A stretch of 64,000 nucleotides of DNA from Zantedeschia hybrid cultivar (taxonomy: Eukaryota; Streptophyta; Magnoliopsida; Alismatales; Araceae): assembly GCA_030544215.1 (NCBI GenBank), contig JARZZO010000002.1:76639150-76703149 (forward strand), read 5' to 3'. Each line of letters begins with the position of its first letter. The first letter of the stretch is position 1. The notes under the pieces were generated by a model. It ran no database searches, had not been told where the DNA came from, and saw nothing but the letters and a program-made list of their open reading frames with translations. A program made the position numbers and the translations under genes. Positions 20,845 through 31,275 of the stretch are shown here, in pieces.

Positions 20845-21015
20845 GAAAAGTGATTCAGTGAGATCGCCCGCATCATGCGGTCGAGCACAACAGTTAGGAG
20901 ATTTTTTTATTTATTTATCCCCATCCGTGTAAAATGGAAAGAATAAAGTGAAAAAAAGTCCTCCTACTGTGGCGCTTGACCGCATGGTGCGTTCGAACCC
21001 ACTGAATCGGACCTC
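20845..21015. mobile_element. Mutator-type MITE with perfect 9-bp target duplication
   Basis: ATATAGTAT at 20836-20844 is repeated at 21016-21024. Ends GAAAAGTGATTCAGTGAG and inverse GAGGTCCGATTCAGTGGG are terminal inverted repeats, and pairing continues inward (CATGCGGTC blocks). A 9-bp duplication and long TIRs fit Mutator-like elements. It is 171 bp and non-coding. Confidence 0.85.
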
Positions 21016-21162
21016 ATATAGTATTAGTGATGAAATGCTAAAACCGCGGTGTTGAGATTCAAAGGCATAGGATTATATGCACTGGAACCATAATTTAAAA
21101 ATCGATATAGGACTAATTTTCTAAGCCCACCATGGGCCAACAACTAACAATTAGTGACTAGC

Positions 21163-21418
21163 ATCCCGTTCCAGTGGAACAGTCGACAACCCCCGCCTTC
21201 CCAGTTGGAGAGTGCGGGTGCTCGATTGCTCTCATGCGGAGTGGACCTATCGCCCGAGGCGATTTTCTCGCTCCTGTGGTGTGGCTCTAGAGTGAACATT
21301 TATTCCCTCCCTTTAGGAGGTTGAGGTTTGTGGGATTTGATCTCCGGCTCCCTCTGTTCGTGTATAGGCCATGTACCATTGTCCTATTAGTTTATATATA
21401 TATATATATATATATAAA
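21163..21418 (+). mobile_element. Short retroposon-like insertion with (TA)n tail and 8-bp direct repeat
   Basis: TGACTAGC flanks it at 21155-21162 and 21419-21426. The right end is a (TA)n run (about 21393-21415), a tail type seen in some SINEs. A GGGATTTGATCTCC segment is weakly B-box-like, but no convincing A box was found. It is absent from the partner unit of the tandem duplication. Confidence 0.45.
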
Positions 21419-22421
21419 TGACTAGCTTGTTATAAAAGAAAGAGGACGTTCTTATTTTTTATAAGCATATACACGAAATTGATTACAAAGGATCCCTTTC
21501 CTAGCAGCTTATTTAAGGGCATAAGAGTTGGCATATCACAATTGGATGGAGGTGCTCTCAACCTAAGACAGGTGCTGGCATGTGCTCCAATAATTTTTCA
21601 AGCCAAATTTGAGCCTATAGTTATTCGGCTCGTAAGCTCGTCAACCCAATTCAAACCGAGCCCACATTTATCTCATAATCACAGTTATCTCCCTTTTAAT
21701 TAAACAAGTTACCCAGCCCATCCTTTTTTTCTGCTTTCCTCTTGTTTGAACTCCCTTCGGACCTCTCCCTCCCCCCATCTTTCTGTTCTTCACCTCTGTT
21801 GCTGGTGGCCAATGGGATGAATCAAGAGAAAAAATAAAATAAAATGAAAGATCGAAATCCATCGAGTTGAGCTCAATTGGGCACAAGAAGTTTAGTGAAC
21901 CGAACTCGAGCTCAATTTTGATAGATTAATTCCGACAAGTTCGAGCTTCGAAAGAGCTGAACTTGCATTGGAAGATGTTTGACTCAACTCGATTCATATG
22001 CACCCCAAGTTTTATATATATGTAGCCTTATTAGAGTTAAGATTGCATACTTCACGTTATAGAAGATGCTATTATATGTATACTTTCTTGCACGACAGTA
22101 TATACTTAGAAATGTCTCCCTTGAGTTAAATGTTGTTGTCATTAATTTGTTTGATTATTCTCAAAATACTGGATCCTGTGTGGAAAGGGAATTAGGTGAC
22201 CCAAACGTAGATCAAATGATCATAGTACTCCTATACTGGCCTACAGCATCTGATTTTTGAAAGGGCTACTTTAACTATTTTCCACCAGTAAGTAGGATTA
22301 AACAAAAGGGACTTCTATGTCATTTGTGAGCGTATTTTCAAATGGTATAACAAAATACCATATTACCGATACATTTCTTTTGAAGGTACATAGATATAAA
22401 ACCATCATAAAATAAGAATTG

Positions 22422-22600
22422 TTCGGCCGTTTAGGCCTACGAGGAGAGTTGGATAAGGCACTTCACAGACAACCGTGAGATCGCGATATTGAATCTCACC
22501 TATGGACACGTGCGGGACTTACCCGAGGTTCATGTGAGTTATTGGTGACACGAGACTTAATTCCGGATTCGTGAAATTAATCTCGGTTTAAAAAAAAAAT
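22422..22600 (+). mobile_element. SINE-like insertion with A-tail
   Basis: This 180-bp piece is missing at the matching place in the other tandem unit (about 20712). It ends in an A tract and has tRNA-like words (GTTGGATAAGGC, then GATATTGAATCTCA) in the spacing of A and B boxes. Target duplication is not clear. Confidence 0.45.
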
Positions 22601-22699
22601 GTCATTAATCCTTTAAATATAGATGGACTCATATCTATATTCAATGCTTGGAACTCAAATTATGTGGACCCCACTTTGTAGATTTCTTCTTTTTTTTTT

Positions 22700-23792
22700 C
22701 AGAAAATTGAGCTCCGGTCCAAATGAGGACTCATTGTTTAATTTCCGGTCCACAAATAAGTTCTCCTTGTAACAGGTCCACAGTAGGAAAAATGTTAACT
22801 TCCGGTCCAAATTTAAACAGAAGTGGGACGTCAGTTACTATTAGCCTGGTGAACACCCGAAAATATCCTTTGAGTTGAATAATGTTTAACTTCCTGTCCA
22901 TAAAATTTAATTTCTGGTCCTCACATTAATTCTCTAAGTGATAAAGATTTGATTTTCTATATGACTGTTCTTTATGTTTTCATATGCATAAAACTAGATG
23001 AATCGTATCCGACGGTTATGTAGGTGGCAGTCAAATACATATTTATATAGATAATTTTTGAAATTTTTGTACATATGTCTCTAAAAAATATTGTATTTAT
23101 ATTTGTAAACATCTATATCCTCGACTCCTACATATTATTTTAATGTCCATGAAATCTCAAAAATGCTGCAATTATACTCCTCCGTAAAAATAGCATTAAA
23201 TCAAACCTAAAGATTTTGCATATATACTCCTTAATTTATTAAACTTTTTGCATATATACTCCTAATTTCATTAGAATTTTACATACGTATCCCTAATGTC
23301 ATCAAGATGTACATAATCTTTTTGACATATTCAGCTGGAGGTCACTCTGTCTTGACTGAGAAAAACAATCAAAACATTTCTAAGATTTTAGAGGTATAGA
23401 AAACAATATGTGGGAGTTGAGGGTACGATGCAGATATAATATTTTTCAGGAATAGGTATGCAAAAAATTCTTAATTTTTATTATAGTAATTTTTTTGCAA
23501 ATATAGATTAGGAGAAGAATGGCATTTCATAGTTCAAGTTATGTGTAGCCTGCAATGGGCACCGAAATTTAACGGTCTAAGAGGAACACTTAGAATTCTT
23601 TGCTGATAAAGGTTCACGGGCTGACTGTCTAAGGGAGGGGTAGTTTGGGGTTTCAAAAATTACACAGGTAGTGGTTGACGATATGGACTGAAAATTTATT
23701 TATAGACAGTCATGGACTGAGAGTAAACTTTTTCAATGAATGAACTGAAAATTAATTTGGCCTCCAAATTTGGACCGGAAGTTAAAAAACCC
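22700..23792. mobile_element. Mutator-like non-autonomous element (CCGGTCCAAAT ends), with a nested MITE
   Basis: The left end reads GCTCCGGTCCAAATGAGG and the inverse of the right end ACTTCCGGTCCAAATTTGG. The TTCCGGTCC word recurs as subterminal repeats near 22744, 22800, 22885 and 22912. It is flanked by T runs (22690-22699 and 23793-23801) which could be a 9-bp duplication. The partner tandem unit lacks it. A second MITE (about 23055-23475) sits inside it. Confidence 0.65.
23055..23475. mobile_element. Second copy of the 18587-18985 MITE, nested
   Basis: The ends TTTTTGAAATTTTTGTACAT and inverse TTAAGAATTTTTTGCATACC match those of the 18587 copy. The interior shares its 'tgcaattatactcctcc' and 'gacattttga'-type blocks. 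Two nearby copies of TTTTGCATATATACTCCT (23216-23233, 23247-23264) form a small internal repeat. Confidence 0.6.
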
Positions 23793-24030
23793 TTTTTTTT
23801 TATGCTTATTCCTTCTTCTTGGTATGAGTGCTTAGCTTGTTGAACAAGAAAGAGGATATTTTTACTTTTTTATCATCAAATTATGTATAAAGAGACCAAG
23901 ATATAATGAGATCCACCAAATTGGTTACAAAGGATCCCATTTCTAGCAGCGTACGTAAGGGTTTAAGAGTGGTCATATCACAATTGGAAGGTGTTCTCAA
24001 CCTAAAACAGGTGTTGGAATGCACCGAATA

Positions 24031-25699
24031 AAGGACACCGTCAATCCTCATATAAGTATGGCATTACGTGAGCAGGACTGCACACCCCATCGGCCAACAC
24101 ATGTTGGCAGGCTTCTTAGGTCTAAAAGATCTTGTTCCATCAAGGTCACATGATTCTCTTGCTGAAGTACCAAAAGCTTGTCAAGCCTGTGTCCACATCT
24201 ATAGTGACTTTGTGCACTAGGGCACTGATCTTATCCTAACAGTTCTTTCCCTACTAGCCCCATTGACATCTTGCAAGATGTTTTCCTTGTAGAAATTTGA
24301 AGTGCAGTACAATGATGCTTTCTTTGAATATCTCAGCATATGTTCTACTTTTTTATTTTTTTCAACAAACATGTTTTTCAAGCACAACCAAGGTCAAGGG
24401 TGAGATACCTCTCTCACCTAATGTCTGTTTTTTTTTTTTTTCTCTTTAACTGAAACTAAGATTAGATCCTGTGAACCTATTTCTTTGCATTCCGACATGC
24501 CCTTACTTACATAAAGCTAAGATAAATTTACTATTTCCCTATTTTATCTTAAACAAATAATTATCCCTGACTTTCTATGAGTGGGAGTACTGTGTTGAAT
24601 ACTAGAGAGGAATCTAGAGGATCTCCTCTCCCCAAAAAACTTTTGGGGTCTTGGGGGATCTATTTGTTGCCATAGGACAATTACAAATACAAATCATATT
24701 TATTGTGAGAAGAAATTATGGGCTCTCGTCGATAAGGTATTGTTAATTTTAGTCTATGGAGAATGATCTCATGTTTTGTCTTTTTCTAAAAAAAGAACCC
24801 TTGTCGGGAAGAGGGTATTGAGCCTTTTTTTATTTTTTTGATAATTGGTTAGGACCTCTTTGTAAGTATAAAATTGTCTTCTCAGCAACTAATATAAAAC
24901 TATAAAAATGCCCATTTTATGCCTTCGCCTAACCTCTCGGAGGGCAAGCATGCGCATATTGATTAAGGGCTCATGGTGGACGCCAATGCAAGAAGGAGCT
25001 ACGCATTCTCGCCAACAAGGTACATCTCATGGTTTTATCCTTTTTTTGAGAAATCTTGGACTTTCACCTGTACGGTATTGTCCGCTTTAGTCTATAGAGG
25101 TGATCTTACCCTTTCATCTAGCAACAATGTCAAAAAAGAGACTTCATCAAGTTTTCGGGGAATGGTCTCCTTATGCATACTTAAGGAACGAACTTATGAA
25201 ATTGGCAAAAGATCAACACATAACACTCGTTGATGGCTTTAAGTGATGAACAACTTGGTGAGGTAGAGTCAAAGCAAAAGATCAACACATAACACTCGTT
25301 GATAGTTTTAAGTGAGTCAAAGCATACATATCTATAGTCCTTTAAGTAATGACACAAATAAGCATATTAATTCATAATTTATGCAGTTTATATTTTGAAT
25401 ATATACTAGTACATGTGATCTAAAATGTAATTCACATTAAGTATTAACATTTTCTGCTTTCCCCTTTTGGCTTCAGATCGATTAGATGCAAGCCTCGTAG
25501 GATCCTTTGTGAATGAGAAACAAAGTATTTAAAACGGATATTACACATCAATCTTTCATGTTCAATTTCATCCAGATCCCAGTTAGGTTTCTAGCTAGCA
25601 GACATTCTGCCATAGTCCTCATCCTTAGAAAAATTTCTAGTCCACCGGGGAAGCTTTAATTTGTCATGCATGTCTTGCCCATCACAATATATAGTATTG
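24031..25699. other. Intergenic stretch, no gene seen
   Basis: No recognised gene. It contains a direct repeat at 25205-25314: a 43-bp block beginning AAAAGATCAACACATAACAC occurs twice, 67 bp apart, with three differences. Confidence 0.5.
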
Positions 25700-26385
25700 A
25701 GATACCTACTAGAGCTAACTATGTCTTAGGCAAAAAAATGAAAATTGGAGCATCCAATTATTTAGATGTTTATTCGATTAGAACATCTGATGGACATATA
25801 TGAACATCTATTTAATTATTCAATTAATATTTTAAGCAGAGATAAAAAATAAATATTTGCTTCGATTGTTATTTGACCGATTATGTATTTTGATAAGTTT
25901 ATCTAATTTTAGTGATGTTTTTTATATTTAAATAAATTATTTGATATATGAAGTATGCTTAATAAATGTGCGGATGGATAATGATGAAATCGATTGTGAA
26001 TTTTTTTTATTTTTAGTAATTTACTTATTTAAATAAGTTGTTTATCTAAGGTATATTTAATAAAAAACTTGACTTATTTAAAATTTATTTAGAATTTTAT
26101 AACTAGAATATTTATTAATTTAAAATATATCTATGATGCTTACAAGTGCACTTAACAAAGAATAAATTTTACAAGTCATTAAGTTATAACTCAAATTTGA
26201 AATAATTAAATATTTGAAATATTATCTAGATCCGGACAATTATTTGGTGGGATCGAACTCGGAGAGCAAAATTTCGAATCCATTGGATAGTAGTTGAATC
26301 GGATATTCAGATAATGCTAAATAGAACAAGAGTTAAGTACTGTGACATCCACTCCGTATCCACTCCATTGACACCTTACCTCATC
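25700..26385. mobile_element. Unclassified AT-rich element, inverted relative to 30597-31275
   Basis: Read in reverse complement, blocks such as TTAATTATTTCAAA, TAACTTAATGACTTGTAA and GGATACGGAGTGGATG match in order the blocks of 30597-31275. The pair is therefore two copies of one element in opposite orientation. The ends near 26385/30604 share a TGTCAA word. The class is uncertain (hAT-like by its end words). Confidence 0.5.
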
Positions 26386-26862
26386 TTCCATTTTCTTGAT
26401 CTTTCTTACCAGACTTGATTAACCTTTAACCTTAGTTTGAAGCGTTGAACTTGTCCGCTGATTAAGCATGTACATGTGATTATTAAGAGCATCCTTGTTG
26501 TTAACTTACGAATATTTTGATCATCACATTAATAGCTTTTTGGAAATAACCATCGTGTGTGAATATTCTTCATATGTTCCAATGGTGTTGAACGCATATT
26601 AGCATTAGCAGGATCTTTAAATGTTTTCTAACACAAAGAGGATGCATAATATATTAATTTCAAGTGACCAATCCGATACTCCAAATTTGGTAACAGTCTA
26701 TATGAGTTAACCCTATGCTTTAGATAATCACATTTTTCCTGGTTTTCCATCAAGCCAATGTTAACTTGGTCTATAATAAAAGCTGAGTTTCTCTGTGGAA
26801 CTAATTACTGGGAAATACTGCAGATAATCAGTTGGCATGCTCATCTCAAAGGATATACAAGT

Positions 26863-27054
26863 CAGGGTTTGTCGTACCAGATCGACTCGTGCGGACTCAG
26901 AACGAACCCAAGTCGGTACGACTTGATCGAGCCTGTACGATTTAGTCATGCGACTCGTACGAGTTGGCACAAATTGACCCGACTCGTACCGAATCATAGA
27001 AGATTCGAGTCGGTCTGACTCTTCGAGTCGGCAAATCTTGATACGAACCCTTGG
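26863..27054. mobile_element. Short element with GACTCGTAC-rich interior
   Basis: The left end AGGGTTTGTCGTACCAGAT and the inverse of the right end (AGGGTTCGTATCAAGATTT) are inverted repeats. The interior is packed with GACTCG/CGAGTC and GTACGA words, including the palindrome CTCGTACGAG. No intact target duplication was found. Confidence 0.5.
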
Positions 27055-27448
27055 CAAGACCCTTTTTAAAAGAATGCAACATACTAGAATTTTTGCAAGA
27101 AAAATAAATTATCTCCTATATATATATATATATATTTTTTTTTTTTTCTTTTGTAAAGAGGAAATTGCCCCCAGATATTACTGAGCTTATGTTGGACTTA
27201 ACAAAGACCTGAAAACGGTTTTGTGACTCGTACATTTGACATCAGATACATGGCACAAATTTTAAAGTGTAGACACAAATTTTAAATTTTACATTTATCA
27301 TTCATTCATTTTGAAATTTGTGTCATGTACCTGATGTTAAATATATGTGTCAAATGTGTGAGTCACAGAACTATTTTCCAACAAAGACCCAAGTCTTCAC
27401 CGGAGTCTTGGAAAAAGTTTTTCCCTTTCTTGTCATCCAATGAAGCCA

Positions 27449-27735
27449 TGGCCAAAGCCTCCTTTTCCTTTTCCTTTTCCCCAGCTAGCTGTTACATCAA
27501 TGTCCACAACACCAAAGAGCTCTTTGAACAGCCATGATTCATGCATCCAAAAGCATGATACACTTTGCACGGGGACTGTTCTTCCATCCCAGAGGGTCCT
27601 CCTTCCTTCCTTCAGTCAGTTCCACCATCCATCACTTTTCTTTCATGGCATCCACGAAGACAGAAGAGTGTTGACACCTTTGTACAAAAAATCTACTGTC
27701 CGGAGATTTGGATTGAAGGCAGAAGGAATAGTAGG
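27449..27735 (+). CDS. Possible first exon of a plastid-targeted protein (uncertain)
   Basis: An open frame (beginning about 27440) is rich in Ser, Pro and His, then ends KKSTVRRFGLKAEGI just before a strong donor-like AG|GTGAGA at 27736. A Ser-rich start followed by VRRFGLKAEG looks like a chloroplast transit peptide with its processing site. I do not recognise the protein and find no second exon within the next few kb. It could be a pseudogene fragment or chance. Confidence 0.22.
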
Positions 27736-27839
27736 TGAGATTTTCCTTTCACCCCACTCTTCCCCCCCTGCTCGTCTGCCAGCCGATGCAGTCACCATCA
27801 ACAGTGGGCAATCGTCCATTGAGAAGTAGGCGCTCGTAT

Positions 27840-28920
27840 TCCGCCAGCGCATGGCTTATCACCAGCTGTTGAATTCCACAAGAACCTTCCCTTTCCCAAT
27901 AAGCTTTTTTTCCCTTTTATTTTCCTTGTTAATGTATAAGTGAAAAGGAAGATCACATGCAGCTTCTCCTGCTCCGCACTAGCTTATCACCTGTCCAGTC
28001 CATGTCCCCTGCCGCCTCCTCGGCTCCAGACCGGCGTGGAAAGGGCCAACCGCGCCGTCAAAGAATGCACGCGTTCGGACCGCACCGCGCCGGCGCGAGC
28101 GGGGCCGGGTTTGGGGCCACCACAACCCCCGGTCAGCATCGGATGCATCAGACGGCACCTAATGGTGGCGGGCGCCCCCTGCGCGCATTGACGCAGACGT
28201 CGAACGCTTCAAACCCGTCCCAGTGCGACGTATCGTCGAACACCTTGGGCCCATTACTTCCTTTCCCGTCTGCAAGAGCTTCTAAGGTGGGTTGTTGGGA
28301 CCAGTACTGTTGCGCCATGGGATTTGGGTTCCTCGTCATAGCTCATTAGGCGGTGATATCTGTTGGTGCTGATGGCTTTTGAGATGCCGGATAAGCCGTC
28401 GGCATTTGCAGACATCACAAGAAGTGAAGACTCGAAGGAAAGGAGGACATAAGAACAGTGTGGTCACCTTACTGCTCCGATCGTCCGCGGCGAGCGTGGG
28501 CCGCTGGTGGTGGCGGGCGCTGCTGCGGGGGCGTCCTTGTGACACTGGCCACCCTAGTACAACGGTGGTCAACCCGTTTCGGAATTCGGGGTTTGGCCCC
28601 CGCCATGTCATGCTGCCGTCGATACGTCATTCAACTCCTGCTCGGTAGAAACCCACACAGTGCCGAGCATGGCGACCACGTCCCCCGCCGGGAGAAGGGG
28701 GGGTGGTGCCATGGTGGTGCAAATGCTTTGGCCCACCTTTGGTTCAGCAGAGACCCACCTTTGGTTCAGCAGAGACGGGAGGTGGACAGAGAGCACAAGG
28801 GTTCATCTCCTCCATTTTTTTTTCTTTTCTTTTTGAACTGGGGTTCATCCTCCAAGAAAATGACACCCTTAATGAGCTAATACTCACCCCCCTTGACTTT
28901 TCTTTGGGCTAATGATTACT
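27840..28920. other. GC-rich stretch without a recognised gene
   Basis: Frames are open mainly because of GC richness; several overlap on both strands and none shows a known domain. It includes an exact 22-bp tandem repeat (CCCACCTTTGGTTCAGCAGA unit) at 28732-28753 and 28754-28775. Confidence 0.45.
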
Positions 28921-29381
28921 AGTGCTTGTCGCACCGCGCACGGTGCAATGTCCAGATCGCGCCAGCTTGCGATCTTTTTTTGTTACTTTTTTTAATCTGA
29001 TTAGATGGTTTAGAGGTCAAGTCGGGGTGATCTATGACTCCCCGTCAAATCATATATATCAAGTCAGGGCTTTCTCATCGTCTTCCTCTTTCGGTTAGAA
29101 ATGACTTGCACTGCAGATATTCATAAATTCATAACAAGTGGTATCAGAATAAGATTAAAACCCAACATCTAGCTCAACCTTTTTTTTATTTGAAAAGAAA
29201 AGATTTTACTATCATATAGTTCTCCTATCATGATTAACCAGATGATTACCACTCTTAGTAGTACAACAAATATTATTCAACAATAATCTTACGGATGGAT
29301 TCACCGTCTTCACATCCTTTTTTCACTTCCTGCTAATTATTTTTAAATTCAAATGTTCTGTATAATATCAAAGTCGCTTCA

Positions 29382-29531
29382 TACCTATCACAAACCTAAT
29401 GCAATATTTTTGCCCCCTGCTCTATATGTCACCTCATCTTTCGTTTCTCTCACATGTACCTATCACAAACCTAATGCAATATTTTTGCCCCCTGTTCTAT
29501 ATGTCACCTCATCTTTCGTTTCTCTCACATG
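29382..29531. repeat. Tandem duplication of a 75-bp unit
   Basis: Two adjacent 75-bp copies begin TACCTATCACAAACC (29382 and 29457) and differ at a single base (GCTC versus GTTC). The near-identity points to a recent duplication. Confidence 0.95.
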
Positions 29532-29545
29532 TTGATAATCTCTGC

Positions 29546-29818
29546 TCGAAAGTTATTTTTGACTTCTATTTTTCACATAGAATGAGTTGAGTGAGAAAAA
29601 TTATAACTAATTTTTGTTTGTCACAAAAGTCAACTCTTTGGTAACAACCTTATTTTTTTCTCTAATCTTAGACGCTCCCTCCTTGTAACTTTTAGTTGGA
29701 AGTTAAAATACAAATAAAATGTCACATAAATGACTCTAAGATCTAATGATTTTCATAAAAAAATAACTAGATAAAAATACAAAAGTACTTCCAAATAAAA
29801 ACTACACCAAACACAGCC
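29546..29818. mobile_element. Tourist-like MITE, left end degraded
   Basis: It aligns by eye over its length with the complete copy at 39251-39546 (shared 'catagaatgagttgag', 'acaaaagtcaactctt', 'tttagttggaagt') and ends CACCAAACACAGCC. The left terminus is lost. Confidence 0.6.
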
Positions 29819-29868
29819 TATGTTTCGTAGATCTTTTTAGTCACACTAATTGATTTGAAGTTAAGGGC

Positions 29869-30080
29869 ATGTTTGGAGTAGCTCTTAGTTGGAAGTCATT
29901 TTACCTCAAACCTCCTAATTTTTCTGCAATTTAAGAAGCTCTAACTTAAAAATTTTGGTTGGAAGCAAAAAATAATCAAAATATTATTCAAGTAACTTCC
30001 AACATTTACCTTTTTCCTCCCAAAATAACTAAAAAAATTAAAAATATTTCTACTTGGAAGCTGCCAACATGGCGCAAATG
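29869..30080. mobile_element. Possible second Tourist-like MITE
   Basis: It begins GGGCATGTTTGGAG after a TTA-like flank and carries CTTGGAAGCTGCCAAC near its right end. This resembles the termini of 39251-39546 but is much diverged. Confidence 0.35.
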
Positions 30081-30596
30081 CCGTAATTAAAAGCCTAAAT
30101 AACATAAAGAGGGGTTTTAAGTCTCTTGTCTACGGATGAATTGTGCGTTAATGAAAAGTAATTTAAGGGAATCCTTGCTATCCTTGAATTTCTTCACCCT
30201 TCACTCCTCTTCGTGAGAATGCGAATATGTCTAGCTACTTTTCAAACTATTTTCTTACAGAATTTATAAATTGATTTTATCTCATAAATAAGTTTATTAA
30301 AATAGTTTTCACAATTTTAGATTTCTCTAAGAAAACTTAAGATTGCAAAGGTCTAAGAATGCAAAGGTCCTTCAATTAATGTAGATGCTCCAACAACCTC
30401 CACAAATGTGAAGGCAAATCACAGTGTTTAAAAAGGAGAGACTGCCAGTAGTTGAGTTGTCTACAGCTTGCAATCTTAACATGCTAATTATCTTTGAATT
30501 AAATGCGCTAATAACATTCATATTTTTTTAAAACGAATCAGAGTGTTTGAGAAGCAAGAGATTGTGAGTAGCTGACCCATGTGTGTATGGTTGTAG

Positions 30597-31275
30597 AGCT
30601 GTCAACAGAACAAATACGGAGCTGATGTAATACTATCCGACTCCACTCCGTTTAACATTATCCGGATGTCTAACTTTAGATATTATCTAACGAATAATAA
30701 ATGTTTCTATCTATTTTTGACTCGTCTGAATGATCCAAATTTAGATAATGATTTGAATACTTAATTATTTCAAACTTGGCTCATAACTTAACAACTTGTA
30801 AGTTCTATTCTTTATAAGATATAGTCTGTAAGTGCCATAATATTTTAAATTAACAAATATTCAAATCATAAATATCTAGATAAACTTTAAATAACTCAAA
30901 TGTTCTACTAAATATAACTTAGATAATAACAAATGATTTAAACAATTTATCTAAACAAGCAAAATTACCAAAAATAAAAAGGCCATAATAAATTGCATCA
31001 TCATCCCTGTACACATTATTAAATATACTTTCAACATCAAGCAAGTTATTTAAATGTGTAAACAAAATTGGAGTAAGAAGAACTTATAGAAAGATCACAT
31101 AAGCAGTGAGATAATAATCGACCCATAAGTTCATTTTTTGTAGATATTAAGATATATCTATCAAATATTTTAATCAAGATAATTAAATATCCGACCAATC
31201 AGATGCTGATGCGGAAGTCATATGTTCTATCTTAGATCCACATCAGATTCAACCAGCTTGCATCCCTACTCTTCG
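30597..31275. mobile_element. Unclassified AT-rich element, inverted partner of 25700-26385
   Basis: It shares ordered blocks, inverted, with 25700-26385. The right end GCTTGCATCCCTA is the inverse of a TAGGGATGCAAGC-type hAT terminus. No target duplication was found. Confidence 0.5.

Larger units (their letters stand above)
19787..24030. repeat. Diverged tandem duplication of about 1.2-kb units with differential insertions
   Basis: Segment 19920-20835 aligns by eye with 21650-22690 (for example 'gccttattagagttaagatt', 'gatcaaatgatcatagta', 'atagatggactc'). Segment 21418-21580 aligns with 23830-24020 ('ttacaaaggatccc', 'catatcacaattgga', 'ctcaacctaa'). This indicates at least two full units and the start of a third. 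Each unit later took its own insertions, so each copy serves as the empty site for the other. Confidence 0.75.

Noticed and set aside
20845..21015. tRNA-like B box (GTTCGAACCC) suggesting a tRNA gene
   Set aside because: No A box or cloverleaf can be formed; the word is part of the MITE terminal inverted repeat.
27840..28920. GC-rich frames as a gene
   Set aside because: Frames overlap on both strands, no splice-consistent model or domain could be built.
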